Source of the DNA: Acholeplasma sp. CAG:878
GTDB taxonomy: Bacteria > Bacillota_I > Bacilli_A > RF39 > UBA660
Assembly: GCA_000432255.1 (NCBI GenBank)
Contig: HF989928.1
Coordinates: 47,785 to 111,784, forward strand
Length of the DNA: 64,000 nt
Direction: 5' to 3'
The notes beneath the pieces were generated by a model. It was not told the origin of the DNA. It did not search any database and was given only the letters and a program-made list of their open reading frames with translations. The position numbers and the translations under genes are program-made. The first letter of the stretch is position 1. Each line of letters opens with the position of its first letter. Shown in pieces: positions 24,706-34,395 of this stretch.

Positions 24706-26820
24706 ATGAATAATCTAGAGCAAGAAAACTTAGAAAATGTTTTAGAAAAATATGGTCGTGATATAACACAAGCTGTAAAAGATAATAAAATTGACCCCGT
24801 AATAGGTCGTGATGATGAAATAAGAAGCATCACAAGAATTTTATCTCGTAAAACTAAAAATAACCCAGTTTTGATTGGTGAACCTGGTGTTGGTAAAACC
24901 GCCATCGTTGAAGGTTTAGCTAATAGAATTGTTAAAGGTGATGTTCCGAATAGTTTAAAAAATAAAAAAATATGGGAATTAGATATGGGAGCATTGATTG
25001 CCGGTGCAAAATACCGTGGTGAATTCGAAGAAAGACTAAAAGCTGTTTTAAAAGAAGTAAAAGATTCTAATGGTGAAATAATTATGTTTATCGATGAAAT
25101 TCACATGATTGTTGGTGCTGGAGCTATCGAAGGAGCAATGGATGCTGGTAACATGTTAAAACCTATGCTAGCAAGAGGCGAAATTCATTGTATTGGAGCA
25201 ACTACATTAAATGAATATCGTAAATATATTGAAAAAGATGGTGCATTAGAAAGAAGATTTCAAAAAATAATTGTTAAAGAACCAACTGTTATAGACACAA
25301 TTACTATTCTACGTGGTTTAAAACAAAGATTAGAGGTTTTTCACGGAGTTAACATCAAAGATAAGGCAATTGTAGCTGCTGCTACACTCTCAGATAGATA
25401 TATAACAAATAGATTTCTTCCGGATAAAGCAATTGATTTAATCGATGAAGCATGTGCAACTATAAAAGTTCAAATGGAATCTGTACCAACTGAACTTGAT
25501 ACATTGACGCGAAATATAATGCAACTTGAAATAGAAAATCAAGCTTTAAAAAAAGAAAAAGATGATATTTCTAAAAAAAGGAAACAAGAAATTGAAGAAG
25601 AAATAAGTAATCTTAAAGTAAGAGAAAAAGAACTTCGCGATAGATGGGAAGATGAAAAAAATATTAATAACCAAATTAATAAGAAAAAAGAAGAGATTGC
25701 CGCTTCCAACCACCAACTAGAGCAAGCAGAAAACGTTTACGATTTGGAAAAAGCAGCTAAATTAAGACATGGAACAATTCCAAGACTTGAAAAAGAATTA
25801 GAAGAATTGCAAGCTAAAAATAAATCAGATATTTTAAGTGATACAGTTGATGAAAATGATATAGCTTCTATCATATCTAAGTGGACTAATATTCCGATTA
25901 GTAAACTAGTTGGTAGTGAGAAAGACAAATTATTAAATTTGGAAAGTAATATGCTTAAGAGAGTTAAGGGTCAAGATGATGCTATTAAATTAGTAAGTGA
26001 AGCAATTATAAGGGCAAGGGCAGGAATAAAAGATCCAAATAGGCCAATTGGCTCATTTATCTTCCTAGGTCCTACTGGAGTTGGTAAAACTGAAGTTGCT
26101 AAAACTTTAGCTTATGAATTATTTGATGATGAACGACATATGATTAGAATTGATATGAGTGAATATATGGAAAGTCATTCAGTTTCAAGATTAATCGGTT
26201 CACCTCCAGGATATGTTGGTTATGATGAAGGTGGTCAATTAACTGAAGCAGTAAGAAGAAATCCATATAGTATTGTTTTATTTGATGAAATTGAAAAAGC
26301 TCATCGTGATGTATTTAATATACTATTACAAATATTAGATGATGGTAGAATTACTGATTCACAAGGAAGAACAGTTGATTTTAAAAATACAATTATTATA
26401 ATGACATCTAATTTAGGTAGTGAATATATATTAGATAATAACACTAATTCTAATGAACTAGTAATGAATGAACTTAAAAAAACTTTTAGACCTGAATTTA
26501 TCAATAGAATAGATGAAATAATTATATTTAAATCATTGGATAAAAACACTATTTATGAAATTCTTGATAAAATAATTGGAGAAATTGAAAAGCGTTTAAG
26601 TGACACAAATGTAAAAATAACCTTGTCAGATAAAGCAAAAGACTATATTATCAACCATTCATTCGAACCATCATATGGAGCAAGACCAATTAAAAGATTC
26701 GTAACTAGAACAATTGAAAACAAACTTGCACAAGCTATAATTAACAATGAAATAAAATTTGGTTCAAACATTTTCTTTGATATTGAAAATGATGATTTAA
26801 TTATCAAAAAAATCTCGTAA
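24706..26820 (+). CDS. clpB: ClpB-type disaggregase lacking the N-terminal domain
   Basis: 704 residues from the ATG at 24706 (AAAAGGAGGG upstream), about 150 shorter than usual ClpB. Two AAA+ modules are present: Walker A GEPGVGKT near residue 58 with Walker B FIDEIHM, and GPTGVGKT near 455 with FDEIEKAH. Between them lies a long charged coiled coil (about 270-390) beginning [18 protein letters not shown], which is the ClpB middle domain. It begins directly with the linker before AAA-1, so the substrate-binding N-domain is absent. It acts with DnaK on aggregates. Single gene under CIRCE control. Confidence 0.92.
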   Translation: MNNLEQENLENVLEKYGRDITQAVKDNKIDPVIGRDDEIRSITRILSRKTKNNPVLIGEPGVGKTAIVEGLANRIVKGDVPNSLKNKKIWELDMGALIAGAKYRGEFEERLKAVLKEVKDSNGEIIMFIDEIHMIVGAGAIEGAMDAGNMLKPMLARGEIHCIGATTLNEYRKYIEKDGALERRFQKIIVKEPTVIDTITILRGLKQRLEVFHGVNIKDKAIVAAATLSDRYITNRFLPDKAIDLIDEACATIKVQMESVPTELDTLTRNIMQLEIENQALKKEKDDISKKRKQEIEEEISNLKVREKELRDRWEDEKNINNQINKKKEEIAASNHQLEQAENVYDLEKAAKLRHGTIPRLEKELEELQAKNKSDILSDTVDENDIASIISKWTNIPISKLVGSEKDKLLNLESNMLKRVKGQDDAIKLVSEAIIRARAGIKDPNRPIGSFIFLGPTGVGKTEVAKTLAYELFDDERHMIRIDMSEYMESHSVSRLIGSPPGYVGYDEGGQLTEAVRRNPYSIVLFDEIEKAHRDVFNILLQILDDGRITDSQGRTVDFKNTIIIMTSNLGSEYILDNNTNSNELVMNELKKTFRPEFINRIDEIIIFKSLDKNTIYEILDKIIGEIEKRLSDTNVKITLSDKAKDYIINHSFEPSYGARPIKRFVTRTIENKLAQAIINNEIKFGSNIFFDIENDDLIIKKIS

Positions 26821-26836
26821 TTATACGGGATTTTTT
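26806..26836. terminator. Bidirectional terminator between clpB and the FkbM gene
   Basis: An A-rich arm ending in CGTA pairs with TACGGGATTTTTT with one mismatch; T-runs on both strands. The two stop codons sit in its loop. Confidence 0.75.
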
Positions 26837-27897
26837 AGTCTATTTTTAGGTACTGCATACATAACTAACTCTGCATTAGTAAATCTATTTCTTGTAGTAG
26901 AAGCATATTTTCTATATATAATTTCATAATCATCAGAAATATTTTTTATAAACATTGGTAATTCATATAAATCGCTAGGCAAGTGATAAGCACAACAAGC
27001 AATTACTGGTTTATATTTTTTTATTGTTTTAATAGCTCCCTTGATTATATCTAATTCCATTCCTTCTACATCCATATTAATAATTGTAACTTCTTCATTA
27101 ATTAAATTATCAATAGAATTAGAACTATTAATTTCACTATCTATAATCGATATTTTACTAGATATATTAAGTGGTAATAAATTTATATTACATCTACATT
27201 CTAAAACTCTTTTTTCATCACTTTCTAAAGCAAAATACTTATAAAATTTTTCATAATTTTCTAAAAAGTAAAACAAAGTATCTCCATTTGAACTACCACA
27301 ATTAACTACACATTCATTTTCGAGTTTCAAAAAAACATTACTATCAAAATATTTGTTCCATGTTGGGTGCTGTGTTAATCTATAAAAATCATAGTTCATT
27401 ATGCTTCTTATATATTCAACATATGTTTCTCTAGATTCGTCATCATATAGTAAGTTGAGCATTGTTTCGATATTTTTTTTATTTTTTTCTAAATAATTAA
27501 TATAGTTATAATCATGTTTAACTATTTTTTCATAATCATACGGACACAAAGAATATTCTATATTTTTATTCTTCATTTCTTTTAACAACAATTTGTTGTA
27601 AGAAACTGTCTTGTGACTATCATTGGTCAAAACAACAAAATATTTATCGTTTGGTAAATTTTTTATTTCATTGATACTACTTAATATTTTATAAGGTATA
27701 ATTCCCTCGGTTTTTAACCATCTAATACAAGATTTTCCCAATTTAGAATCATCTATAACAATTACTTTATAATTTTCTTTAAAATGTTTATACCTTAGTA
27801 TAGGTATATTATTCGGCGGTTCATAAACACCATGGGTAATTGATAAGTCATTATCCATTATTTTATTAAATTTTTCTATACTTTCTTCTATACTCAT
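26821..27897 (-). CDS. FkbM family SAM-dependent methyltransferase
   Basis: 358 residues. The N-terminal half (to about 185) is an unassigned Rossmann-like region. The methyltransferase half has the SAM motif VVNCGSSNGDT, YFALESDEK and the FkbM phrase NMDVEGMELDIIKGA, ending in a FkbM-like tail. FkbM enzymes O-methylate sugars, peptides or polyketides; the substrate here is unknown. It is last of four coordinated genes (helD, kinase-like, methyltransferase, FkbM) and overlaps the gene before it by ATGA. Confidence 0.85.
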   Translation of the reverse strand: MSIEESIEKFNKIMDNDLSITHGVYEPPNNIPILRYKHFKENYKVIVIDDSKLGKSCIRWLKTEGIIPYKILSSINEIKNLPNDKYFVVLTNDSHKTVSYNKLLLKEMKNKNIEYSLCPYDYEKIVKHDYNYINYLEKNKKNIETMLNLLYDDESRETYVEYIRSIMNYDFYRLTQHPTWNKYFDSNVFLKLENECVVNCGSSNGDTLFYFLENYEKFYKYFALESDEKRVLECRCNINLLPLNISSKISIIDSEINSSNSIDNLINEEVTIINMDVEGMELDIIKGAIKTIKKYKPVIACCAYHLPSDLYELPMFIKNISDDYEIIYRKYASTTRNRFTNAELVMYAVPKNRLKNPV

Positions 27898-28658
27898 TTT
27901 TTCATCCTAACTATTTTAATTTTGCTACTATAAAAATCATTTTCTTTTGTAAACTCATATTCAGGATAAACACTTAGAATATGTTCCATGCTATCAAAAG
28001 TTACACTACCTGGTTTAATGATTTTTTTATTTTCACTCAAAACTTCAAATGTTTTATAACCCAATTCACGAGCAATTTCTTTTATACTTTTTTCACTGCC
28101 ATTTGTATTTTCGATACCAAGAAAATCAAAAATTAATATATATAAACTACCATCATCGTTTAAATGAGCTCTAGCTTCTTCCATTATTTTTAATATATAT
28201 TTTCTTCCATCTATACCTCCAGAATCATGGACACTACCACTTATCATAGGCATTTGTGGTGGGTTTGATAAAATAATATCATATTTTTTATTATCAACAT
28301 TTTTAAAATAATCACTTTGATAACAATCAATATTAAAATTATTATCTTTAATTAATTTATTAAACCAATAAACACAATTTAAATCGTAATCTACAGCTTC
28401 AATAGTTTTTGCTCCTCTTAACATAGATATAATTCCAAGAATTCCAAGAAAACCACATCCTAAATCTAAAATACTCTTATTTGCAATATTTTTTTCATTC
28501 AACACATCATAAAATAACAAGCCTGATTTTGGTATATAACCATTTTCAGAAATTTCTAATAAAAGATTTTCTATTTTAAAGTACCTTTTATTATTATCAG
28601 TTATGATGTGAAATTCGCTATCCATATTAAATGGATTATAAACTTCTATTTTTTCCAT
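27894..28658 (-). CDS. Class I SAM methyltransferase with NPPQ motif
   Basis: 254 residues. Motif I ILDLGCGFLGILG (about 63-75) is followed by AVDYD and the catalytic-type LSNPPQMP near residue 130. The NPP(Y/F/Q) motif is typical of N-methyltransferases of the PrmC/HemK and RlmG type acting on amide or base nitrogen. Here the fourth position is Q rather than the usual Y or F. The start overlaps the kinase-like gene by 23 bp. It may modify a small molecule, peptide or RNA; no closer assignment is possible. Confidence 0.8.
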   Translation of the reverse strand: MEKIEVYNPFNMDSEFHIITDNNKRYFKIENLLLEISENGYIPKSGLLFYDVLNEKNIANKSILDLGCGFLGILGIISMLRGAKTIEAVDYDLNCVYWFNKLIKDNNFNIDCYQSDYFKNVDNKKYDIILSNPPQMPMISGSVHDSGGIDGRKYILKIMEEARAHLNDDGSLYILIFDFLGIENTNGSEKSIKEIARELGYKTFEVLSENKKIIKPGSVTFDSMEHILSVYPEYEFTKENDFYSSKIKIVRMKK

Positions 28659-29403
28659 ATTCTTTTATTATCCTTTTCGCATATTTTTCATAACCATTTT
28701 CCTTGATATAATCTTCTAATTCTACCAAAGGAAAGATGATTTCTCCTTTAGAAACAAAAGGTGTTTCAGCATTTATAAGCATTCTAACAGCTTCATAATA
28801 ATCTTTTAAACTACAAGAAGTAGTGTATCCCAATTGTCTTAAAATCATTTTAATTCGCTTACTTTTAATGTTTTCAACAATTATATTTTTACAATTAATA
28901 TTTAGTGGTAAGGCTTCATCAATTGATATTTGTCTTTCATCTGGAAGTAAGAAAGCACTATATTCTTCATACACATTATTAGCAAAATAATCATTAATAT
29001 TAATACTACCCAATACTAGTCCTCTTTCAAAATCCATTATATAAATATAATTATCGTTAATCATTATGTTTCTTGGGGCAAAATCTTTCCAAAAAAATTT
29101 ATTTTCTATAAAATACTTTAAAAGTTCATTCACTAATAAAGCATTTACAGAGTGTTTACTCCCTCTAAGTAAAATTTCAAGATTGTCACCAAAACATCTT
29201 TCCATTGTTAATTTTCCATTTGAAAAATCATAAACATTTGGTGTACATATATTATATTCTTTTCCTTGAAAAGAAAAAGGAGAAAAAGTTTTTAGAGTTT
29301 CACTTGCTTTTACTAAACAAGCTTTTTCACTTTCACTTGTCAATTTTATTACTTCTTTTTCATTAAATACTATTCTTCCTTCATCAAGCGATATAACTTC
29401 CAT
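28636..29403 (-). CDS. Small atypical kinase/phosphotransferase-like protein
   Basis: 255 residues. A protein-kinase-like catalytic loop is visible: WKDFAPRN (D107, N112) and metal-binding DFE (D124-F-E), with a candidate ATP lysine at K20 in EVIKLT. This is the layout of aminoglycoside phosphotransferase, ABC1 and lipopolysaccharide kinase families, but the loop histidine is W and the glycine-rich loop is not clear. The substrate is unknown. GGAGGGAAA precedes the ATG, 8 bp after helD. Confidence 0.65.
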   Translation of the reverse strand: MEVISLDEGRIVFNEKEVIKLTSESEKACLVKASETLKTFSPFSFQGKEYNICTPNVYDFSNGKLTMERCFGDNLEILLRGSKHSVNALLVNELLKYFIENKFFWKDFAPRNIMINDNYIYIMDFERGLVLGSININDYFANNVYEEYSAFLLPDERQISIDEALPLNINCKNIIVENIKSKRIKMILRQLGYTTSCSLKDYYEAVRMLINAETPFVSKGEIIFPLVELEDYIKENGYEKYAKRIIKEYGKNRSL

Positions 29404-29411
29404 TTTCCCTC

Positions 29412-31589
29412 CTATAATTTTTTTTGTTTACTTTTTTCAGTTACAAATTTTTGTAAAACTTCTGGTATCTTTCCATTATATGTAATATCTAATTCATGTA
29501 ATGCTCTTGTTACTGCAACATATAATAACTTCATATCTAATGTACTATCACAAGAATATATTTTGTCATTAACATTATTTAATATTACAGCGTCAAATTC
29601 TAATCCTTTAGCTAATTGGTTAGAAATTGTACATACACTAAATTCATCAAGAGATACGTCATCTTTTTCTGTTACATTTGGAATAACAATTCCTAATTCT
29701 CTTAAATCATCATTAATATATCTTGATAATAAATCTGTTTTACTTATAACAGCAATTGTTTTGTAACCTTTTTCTTTATATTCTTTGATTTTATTTGCAA
29801 TCTGTTCAACTAATTCATTTGAGGTTGGTGCTTCATCAAATGAAACTGGCAAACCTTGTCTTACTACTAAATCCGATTTACCTAAATTTATACTTTCTGA
29901 TATTGCATCAGCAACATTCATTATTGAAGCTGTCGTTCGATAACTTTTATTAAAGTTAACTATATTAGCTTTATTATTAAATATCAAAGAATTTACTTCA
30001 TCCCAATTGTCAATTCCTCTATAGTCATAAATCGATTGAGCTAAATCACCAAATATACTAAATGTTGATGTTGGTAAACATTTTTTTAATACATAAAAAT
30101 TAAATATACCTAAGTCTTGTGCTTCATCAATCACTGTATGTTTTATATTACTATATTGTCTATTAGGTTCAGTTCTTAATTTTAAATATAATAATGCAGC
30201 TAAATCTTCAAAGTCATATTTATTTCCTTTAATATTAGCCATAGTCGTTTTTTTAAGTTCATTTATTTTTTTATAACCATAAATATTAAAATCATCAAGC
30301 ATTGATATAAATAAACGATATAGTTTTATTGGACTTAATACCGCCTTAGCAAAATATTTTCTAATAGTTGCGGAACAATTTTTTTGAATTTCAATTCGTT
30401 CTTTTATAAATTTTTTTCTTAAACTTTCTCTTTCTTCCAAAGAAGCATTTTTAAATAAATTATTTTCATATTCATTATATCTTGTCAATATAGAATCTAC
30501 GTTATTTTTAACATAATCTATTAATCTTTCGATTGTAGCATCTACTCTTCCTTGCAATGTTGCGTGTTGTTCTTCTAAGGCTCGAGCAAAAATAGGTGCA
30601 ATTTCTTCCTCGGTTAAAACAACGAAATCATTTAATTTTAATGGTTTTGAAACAATTCCTTTTAAGTATAATTCAAAAAAGTTTTCTAACATATTTTTAT
30701 ATAACATCGATGATTTAAATTTGTCAATATCATTTGATTTTCCAGCTATACTTGCACTTATTTTTTTATCTGAAGGATTTATTTCAAATTCCTCACCTAT
30801 ATAATCTTTAGCAAATTGTTCAAATGTTAATTGACTAACACCACTTACATCTAAATCTGGTAATACGGTTTTAATGTACTTTATAAATACTGGATTAGGG
30901 CCTATAACTAGATATTGACTTTGTTTAACACTATTAATATAGTTATATACTAAATATGCTATTTTATGCAAAGCAACTGTTGTTTTTCCACTTCCAGCTA
31001 CTCCTTGAATAATTACATTTTCATCTATAGGTCTTCTAATAATATCATTTTGTTCACTTTGAATAGTTGCTACGATACTTTTTAATCTTGAATCGTTATT
31101 AGCATTTAAATACTTTTGTAATAAATTATCACTTGAAACTAAATCAACATCAAAATACTCAATTAGTTTACCATTTTCAATATCATATTGTCTTTTTAAA
31201 GCTACTTCACCTAAAACATCTCCAGTCGGTGATTTATAACTTGTCTTCCCAGTAGAAGAATCATAATAAAGCGAACTAATCGGTGCTCGCCAATCAGTAA
31301 TTAAAACTTCTCCATCTTTACTAATTCCATTTCTACCAATATAAATTTCTTTGAAATCAGAATCAGTAATTGCTTTAAAATCTATTCTTGCAAAGTATGG
31401 ATTCAAAGATGCTTTTTCTAATACTTTAATATGATTTTTTCTAAAATTAGCAACTCTTAATCTCTCATCAATCTCTCTAGAATAATCATTATAAACTCTT
31501 TCTAATTCTTTTTGTTCAATACCTAAAAGTTCTGAAATAATTTTTATAGTTTGTTCTAATTTTTGTTGTTCACGAATAAATTCAGTCAT
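29412..31589 (-). CDS. helD: HelD-like RNA polymerase recycling helicase (UvrD superfamily)
   Basis: 725 residues. It has the long N-terminal antiparallel coiled coil of HelD (EQQKLEQTIKIISELL onwards), then PYFARIDF and IGRNGIS, Walker A GVAGSGKTT near residue 200, DEAQDL, and the C-terminal LYVAVTRAL. HelD of Bacillota removes stalled RNA polymerase and DNA using ATP. AGAAGGTGA precedes the ATG. It heads a run of four co-directional, closely spaced genes with a kinase-like protein and two methyltransferases. Confidence 0.88.
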   Translation of the reverse strand: MTEFIREQQKLEQTIKIISELLGIEQKELERVYNDYSREIDERLRVANFRKNHIKVLEKASLNPYFARIDFKAITDSDFKEIYIGRNGISKDGEVLITDWRAPISSLYYDSSTGKTSYKSPTGDVLGEVALKRQYDIENGKLIEYFDVDLVSSDNLLQKYLNANNDSRLKSIVATIQSEQNDIIRRPIDENVIIQGVAGSGKTTVALHKIAYLVYNYINSVKQSQYLVIGPNPVFIKYIKTVLPDLDVSGVSQLTFEQFAKDYIGEEFEINPSDKKISASIAGKSNDIDKFKSSMLYKNMLENFFELYLKGIVSKPLKLNDFVVLTEEEIAPIFARALEEQHATLQGRVDATIERLIDYVKNNVDSILTRYNEYENNLFKNASLEERESLRKKFIKERIEIQKNCSATIRKYFAKAVLSPIKLYRLFISMLDDFNIYGYKKINELKKTTMANIKGNKYDFEDLAALLYLKLRTEPNRQYSNIKHTVIDEAQDLGIFNFYVLKKCLPTSTFSIFGDLAQSIYDYRGIDNWDEVNSLIFNNKANIVNFNKSYRTTASIMNVADAISESINLGKSDLVVRQGLPVSFDEAPTSNELVEQIANKIKEYKEKGYKTIAVISKTDLLSRYINDDLRELGIVIPNVTEKDDVSLDEFSVCTISNQLAKGLEFDAVILNNVNDKIYSCDSTLDMKLLYVAVTRALHELDITYNGKIPEVLQKFVTEKSKQKKL

Positions 31590-31656
31590 TTAATCACCTT
31601 CTTTATAATTTATTGTCTAGTATTATAGCACTAGTTTCCTTAATAATCAATATAAA

Positions 31657-31672
31657 AAGTCCATTAGGACTT
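31657..31672. other. Short hairpin next to the IS end fragment
   Basis: AAGTCC and GGACTT form a 6-bp stem around a 4-nt loop. It touches the 43-bp IS-end copy, as a terminator hairpin touches the complete IS30 element at 48278. Confidence 0.6.
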
Positions 31673-31715
31673 CCTAAATTGAAATTTGAACCGCACCAAA
31701 AGGTGTGGTTTTTTG
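31673..31715 (+). mobile_element. Solo left-end fragment of the IS30-type element
   Basis: These 43 bp are identical to the left end of the IS30 element (48278-48320) and then diverge. They include the 20-bp terminal repeat and the internal hairpin CCGCACC-AAAA-GGTGTGG followed by six T. No transposase or right end is present. It separates the divergent genes helD and camS and may act as a terminator. Confidence 0.8.
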
Positions 31716-31752
31716 TTATATAAAAATGTTATATAATTAATTAGGTGGTTTT

Positions 31753-32682
31753 ATGAGGAAGTATCTATTACTGTTACTATTATTATTAACCGGATGTGGT
31801 AAAAATAGTAATATTGAAGGAGTTTATGATAGTAATTATTATAAAGTATATTCTCCTTACAAGGAAAGTGTTGGTGGATATACTAAAGATTCATACGATT
31901 TAAAAGATGTAGAAAAAACACTTATGCAATTATCAAGCAATTACTTTAAAACTAACAATACTTATTATCAAGAAGGTCAATATTTAACTAATGATGATTT
32001 AAAATATTTATTAAATGATTGTCTAAATCAAGAAGACGATTATATAAAAACTATTTATGAACAAAACTACCTAAATAATGATGGAACACTAAAAGGAATT
32101 TCTCTAGCAATAGTTTTAGATGATGAGATTGAATACAAAGAAGATGGCAAAATAAAAACAAAAACTATTAGTGATGAAGAATTAATAAAATATGCTAAAG
32201 AAGTCGCACCTGATATTATAAAATACACAAGAGAAAAAGTACCTAACGTTAGAATTCTATTAGGTATATATATAGATTCAACTGATGGAAAATTTGTATC
32301 TTTTGCTGTAACTAGTGATGAAAAATTAAAATTTAAGGATGTTAATATAGAAAGTTATAGTTTAAGTGGTAATTATGTTGCTAAAAATGATACAGACAAT
32401 TATAATTATTATATTGAACTAAAAGAAGCATTAACTGATTTTGATGTTTACATCGATGGAAAAGCACTATATCAAGACAATAAAGTTAAAAGCATAACAA
32501 TTAATATAAACACTAGTTATTTAACAAGAGGAAAACTTTTATATTTAACTAATTTAGTTAGTCAAAATTTAAAATTTAATTATTCAACTAAAGTTTATAT
32601 AAATTATAATAATAAACCAAAAGCACTATTAGTAAAAGAAGAAAATACATTAGAAGTAAAAATATATTTAATGGAGGAATAA
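31753..32682 (+). CDS. camS: CamS-like lipoprotein
   Basis: 309 residues. The signal peptide ends in lipobox LTGC (C15), so the mature protein is lipid-anchored outside. Phrases YFKTNNTYYQEGQYL and PNVRILLGIYI, followed by a C-terminal tail, fit the CamS (sex pheromone cAM373 precursor) family, though it is shorter than the usual 390-400. In many Bacilli camS lies just before gatCAB, as here (1 bp to gatC). Cellular role unknown; the pheromone activity in enterococci comes from the cleaved signal peptide. GGTGG precedes the ATG. Confidence 0.85.
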   Translation: MRKYLLLLLLLLTGCGKNSNIEGVYDSNYYKVYSPYKESVGGYTKDSYDLKDVEKTLMQLSSNYFKTNNTYYQEGQYLTNDDLKYLLNDCLNQEDDYIKTIYEQNYLNNDGTLKGISLAIVLDDEIEYKEDGKIKTKTISDEELIKYAKEVAPDIIKYTREKVPNVRILLGIYIDSTDGKFVSFAVTSDEKLKFKDVNIESYSLSGNYVAKNDTDNYNYYIELKEALTDFDVYIDGKALYQDNKVKSITININTSYLTRGKLLYLTNLVSQNLKFNYSTKVYINYNNKPKALLVKEENTLEVKIYLMEE

Positions 32683-32683
32683 A

Positions 32684-32968
32684 ATGATAGAAGAAAATGA
32701 AGTAAAACACATTGCTGATTTGGCAAAATTAGAAATAAGCGAAAGTGAAATGAAAAAATATCAAAAACAATTAACTGATATTTGGAATGATATCGAAAAA
32801 ATAGTTAATGTTGAAATACCTGATGTCGATATTATGATTAGTCCATGTATTAATAAAAATGTTTACGAAGAAGATAAAATAGGTTTTCATTTAAGTAGGG
32901 AAAATATTTTTAAAAATGCAAAAAAAGTAGTAGGAGACTACATCGCAGTTGTTAAGGTGGTAGAATGA
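32684..32968 (+). CDS. gatC: Asp-tRNA(Asn)/Glu-tRNA(Gln) amidotransferase subunit C
   Basis: 94 residues, small helical subunit: VKHIADLAKLEISESEM near the N-terminus and a C-terminal loop region. GatC clamps GatA and GatB together. ATGGAGGA is the ribosome binding site and lies in the camS stop region. The gene overlaps gatA by 4 bp (ATGA). Order gatC-gatA-gatB is standard. Confidence 0.93.
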   Translation: MIEENEVKHIADLAKLEISESEMKKYQKQLTDIWNDIEKIVNVEIPDVDIMISPCINKNVYEEDKIGFHLSRENIFKNAKKVVGDYIAVVKVVE

Positions 32969-34395
32969 AATATTTAGATTTAGATATAAAAACAATTAAT
33001 GAGAAATTAAAAAACAAAGAAATAAAGCCTATTGATTTAGTTAATGAAGCATTTGAAAGAATAGAAAATGATAAATTAAACTGTTTTATAACATTAAATA
33101 AAGAAGAAGCAATCAAAAAAGCTATTGAATTAGAAAATATGGAAGTTGATAATTTGTTATTTGGATTACCAATTGCTATTAAAGATAACATTATAACTAA
33201 AGATTTAAGAACAACTTGTGCATCACATATATTAGATGATTTTATGCCGATATATGATGCAACAGTTATAAAAAAAATAAAAGAAAAACACATGATTATA
33301 ATTGGAAAAACTAACATGGATGAATTTGCTATGGGCTCTACTGGAGAAACTAGTTACTTTGGTCCAATTTTAAATCCGTGGGACCATTCATTAGTTCCAG
33401 GAGGTTCTTCTAGCGGTAGTGCTTCTTGTGTCGCAAGTCGTATTTGTCCTTTCGCACTAGGTAGCGATACTGGTGGAAGTATAAGACAACCAGCTAGTTT
33501 TTGTGGAATTGTAGGACTTAAACCAACATATGGTAGAGTTTCAAGATATGGCTTAGTTGCTTTCGCATCAAGTTTAGACCAAATAGGACCTATGACTAGA
33601 AATGTATTTGATAATGCGATTCTTTTGAATGCTATTTCTGGTGTTGATGAAAATGATTTAACATCTTTTAATAAAGATGAAGATTTCACAAGATTAATAG
33701 GACAAGACATTAGTAATTTAAAAATTGCTGTACCAAATTATTATATGAGTGAACTTATTAATAAAGAGGTTAAAGCTAATGTTTTAAACATAATAGAAAT
33801 GTTAAAAAATAAAGGATGTACAGTTGATTATATTGATGTACCTTATTTAGAATTTGCTATTCCTTTATATCAAGTTATATCACTAGGTGAGGCAAGTTCA
33901 AATTTAGCTCGTTTTGATGGAATTAAATATGGTTTACATATCGATGGTAAATCATTAGATGATATGTATAAAAAGACACGAAGTGAAGGATTTGGAAATG
34001 AAGTTAAAAGAAGAATTATGATAGGTTCTTATGTATTAAGTGGTAAGAATGCAGACAAATACTATAAAAAAGCTTTAAAAGTAAGAAGAGTATTAACAGA
34101 TAATTTAGTAAATGTTTTTAATAATTATGATTTAATTATTGGGCCAACAAATACTAATGTTGCATACAAACTAGGAACTAAAAGTGATGATGCTTTAAAA
34201 AGCTTCTATGATGACATTTTAACTATACCTGTTAATATGGCAGGACTTCCTGCAATGAGTTTACCAATCGGTTTTAATAGTTCTAATTTACCAATAGGAT
34301 TACATATAATTGGTAATTACTTTGAAGAAGCTAAAATATACCAATTAGCTCAATTTATAGAAAAAGAATTAAACCTATCTTTGGAGGTGAAGTAA
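32965..34395 (+). CDS. gatA: Asp-tRNA(Asn)/Glu-tRNA(Gln) amidotransferase subunit A
   Basis: 476 residues of the amidase-signature family. The Ser-cisSer-Lys triad is visible: K73 in AIKDNI, S149 in GGSSSGSAS and S173 in DTGGSIRQPAS. It hydrolyses glutamine and passes ammonia to GatB. It overlaps gatC at its start and gatB at its end (TAATG). The tRNA-dependent transamidation pathway is how such bacteria make Gln-tRNA and often Asn-tRNA. Confidence 0.97.
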   Translation: MKYLDLDIKTINEKLKNKEIKPIDLVNEAFERIENDKLNCFITLNKEEAIKKAIELENMEVDNLLFGLPIAIKDNIITKDLRTTCASHILDDFMPIYDATVIKKIKEKHMIIIGKTNMDEFAMGSTGETSYFGPILNPWDHSLVPGGSSSGSASCVASRICPFALGSDTGGSIRQPASFCGIVGLKPTYGRVSRYGLVAFASSLDQIGPMTRNVFDNAILLNAISGVDENDLTSFNKDEDFTRLIGQDISNLKIAVPNYYMSELINKEVKANVLNIIEMLKNKGCTVDYIDVPYLEFAIPLYQVISLGEASSNLARFDGIKYGLHIDGKSLDDMYKKTRSEGFGNEVKRRIMIGSYVLSGKNADKYYKKALKVRRVLTDNLVNVFNNYDLIIGPTNTNVAYKLGTKSDDALKSFYDDILTIPVNMAGLPAMSLPIGFNSSNLPIGLHIIGNYFEEAKIYQLAQFIEKELNLSLEVK

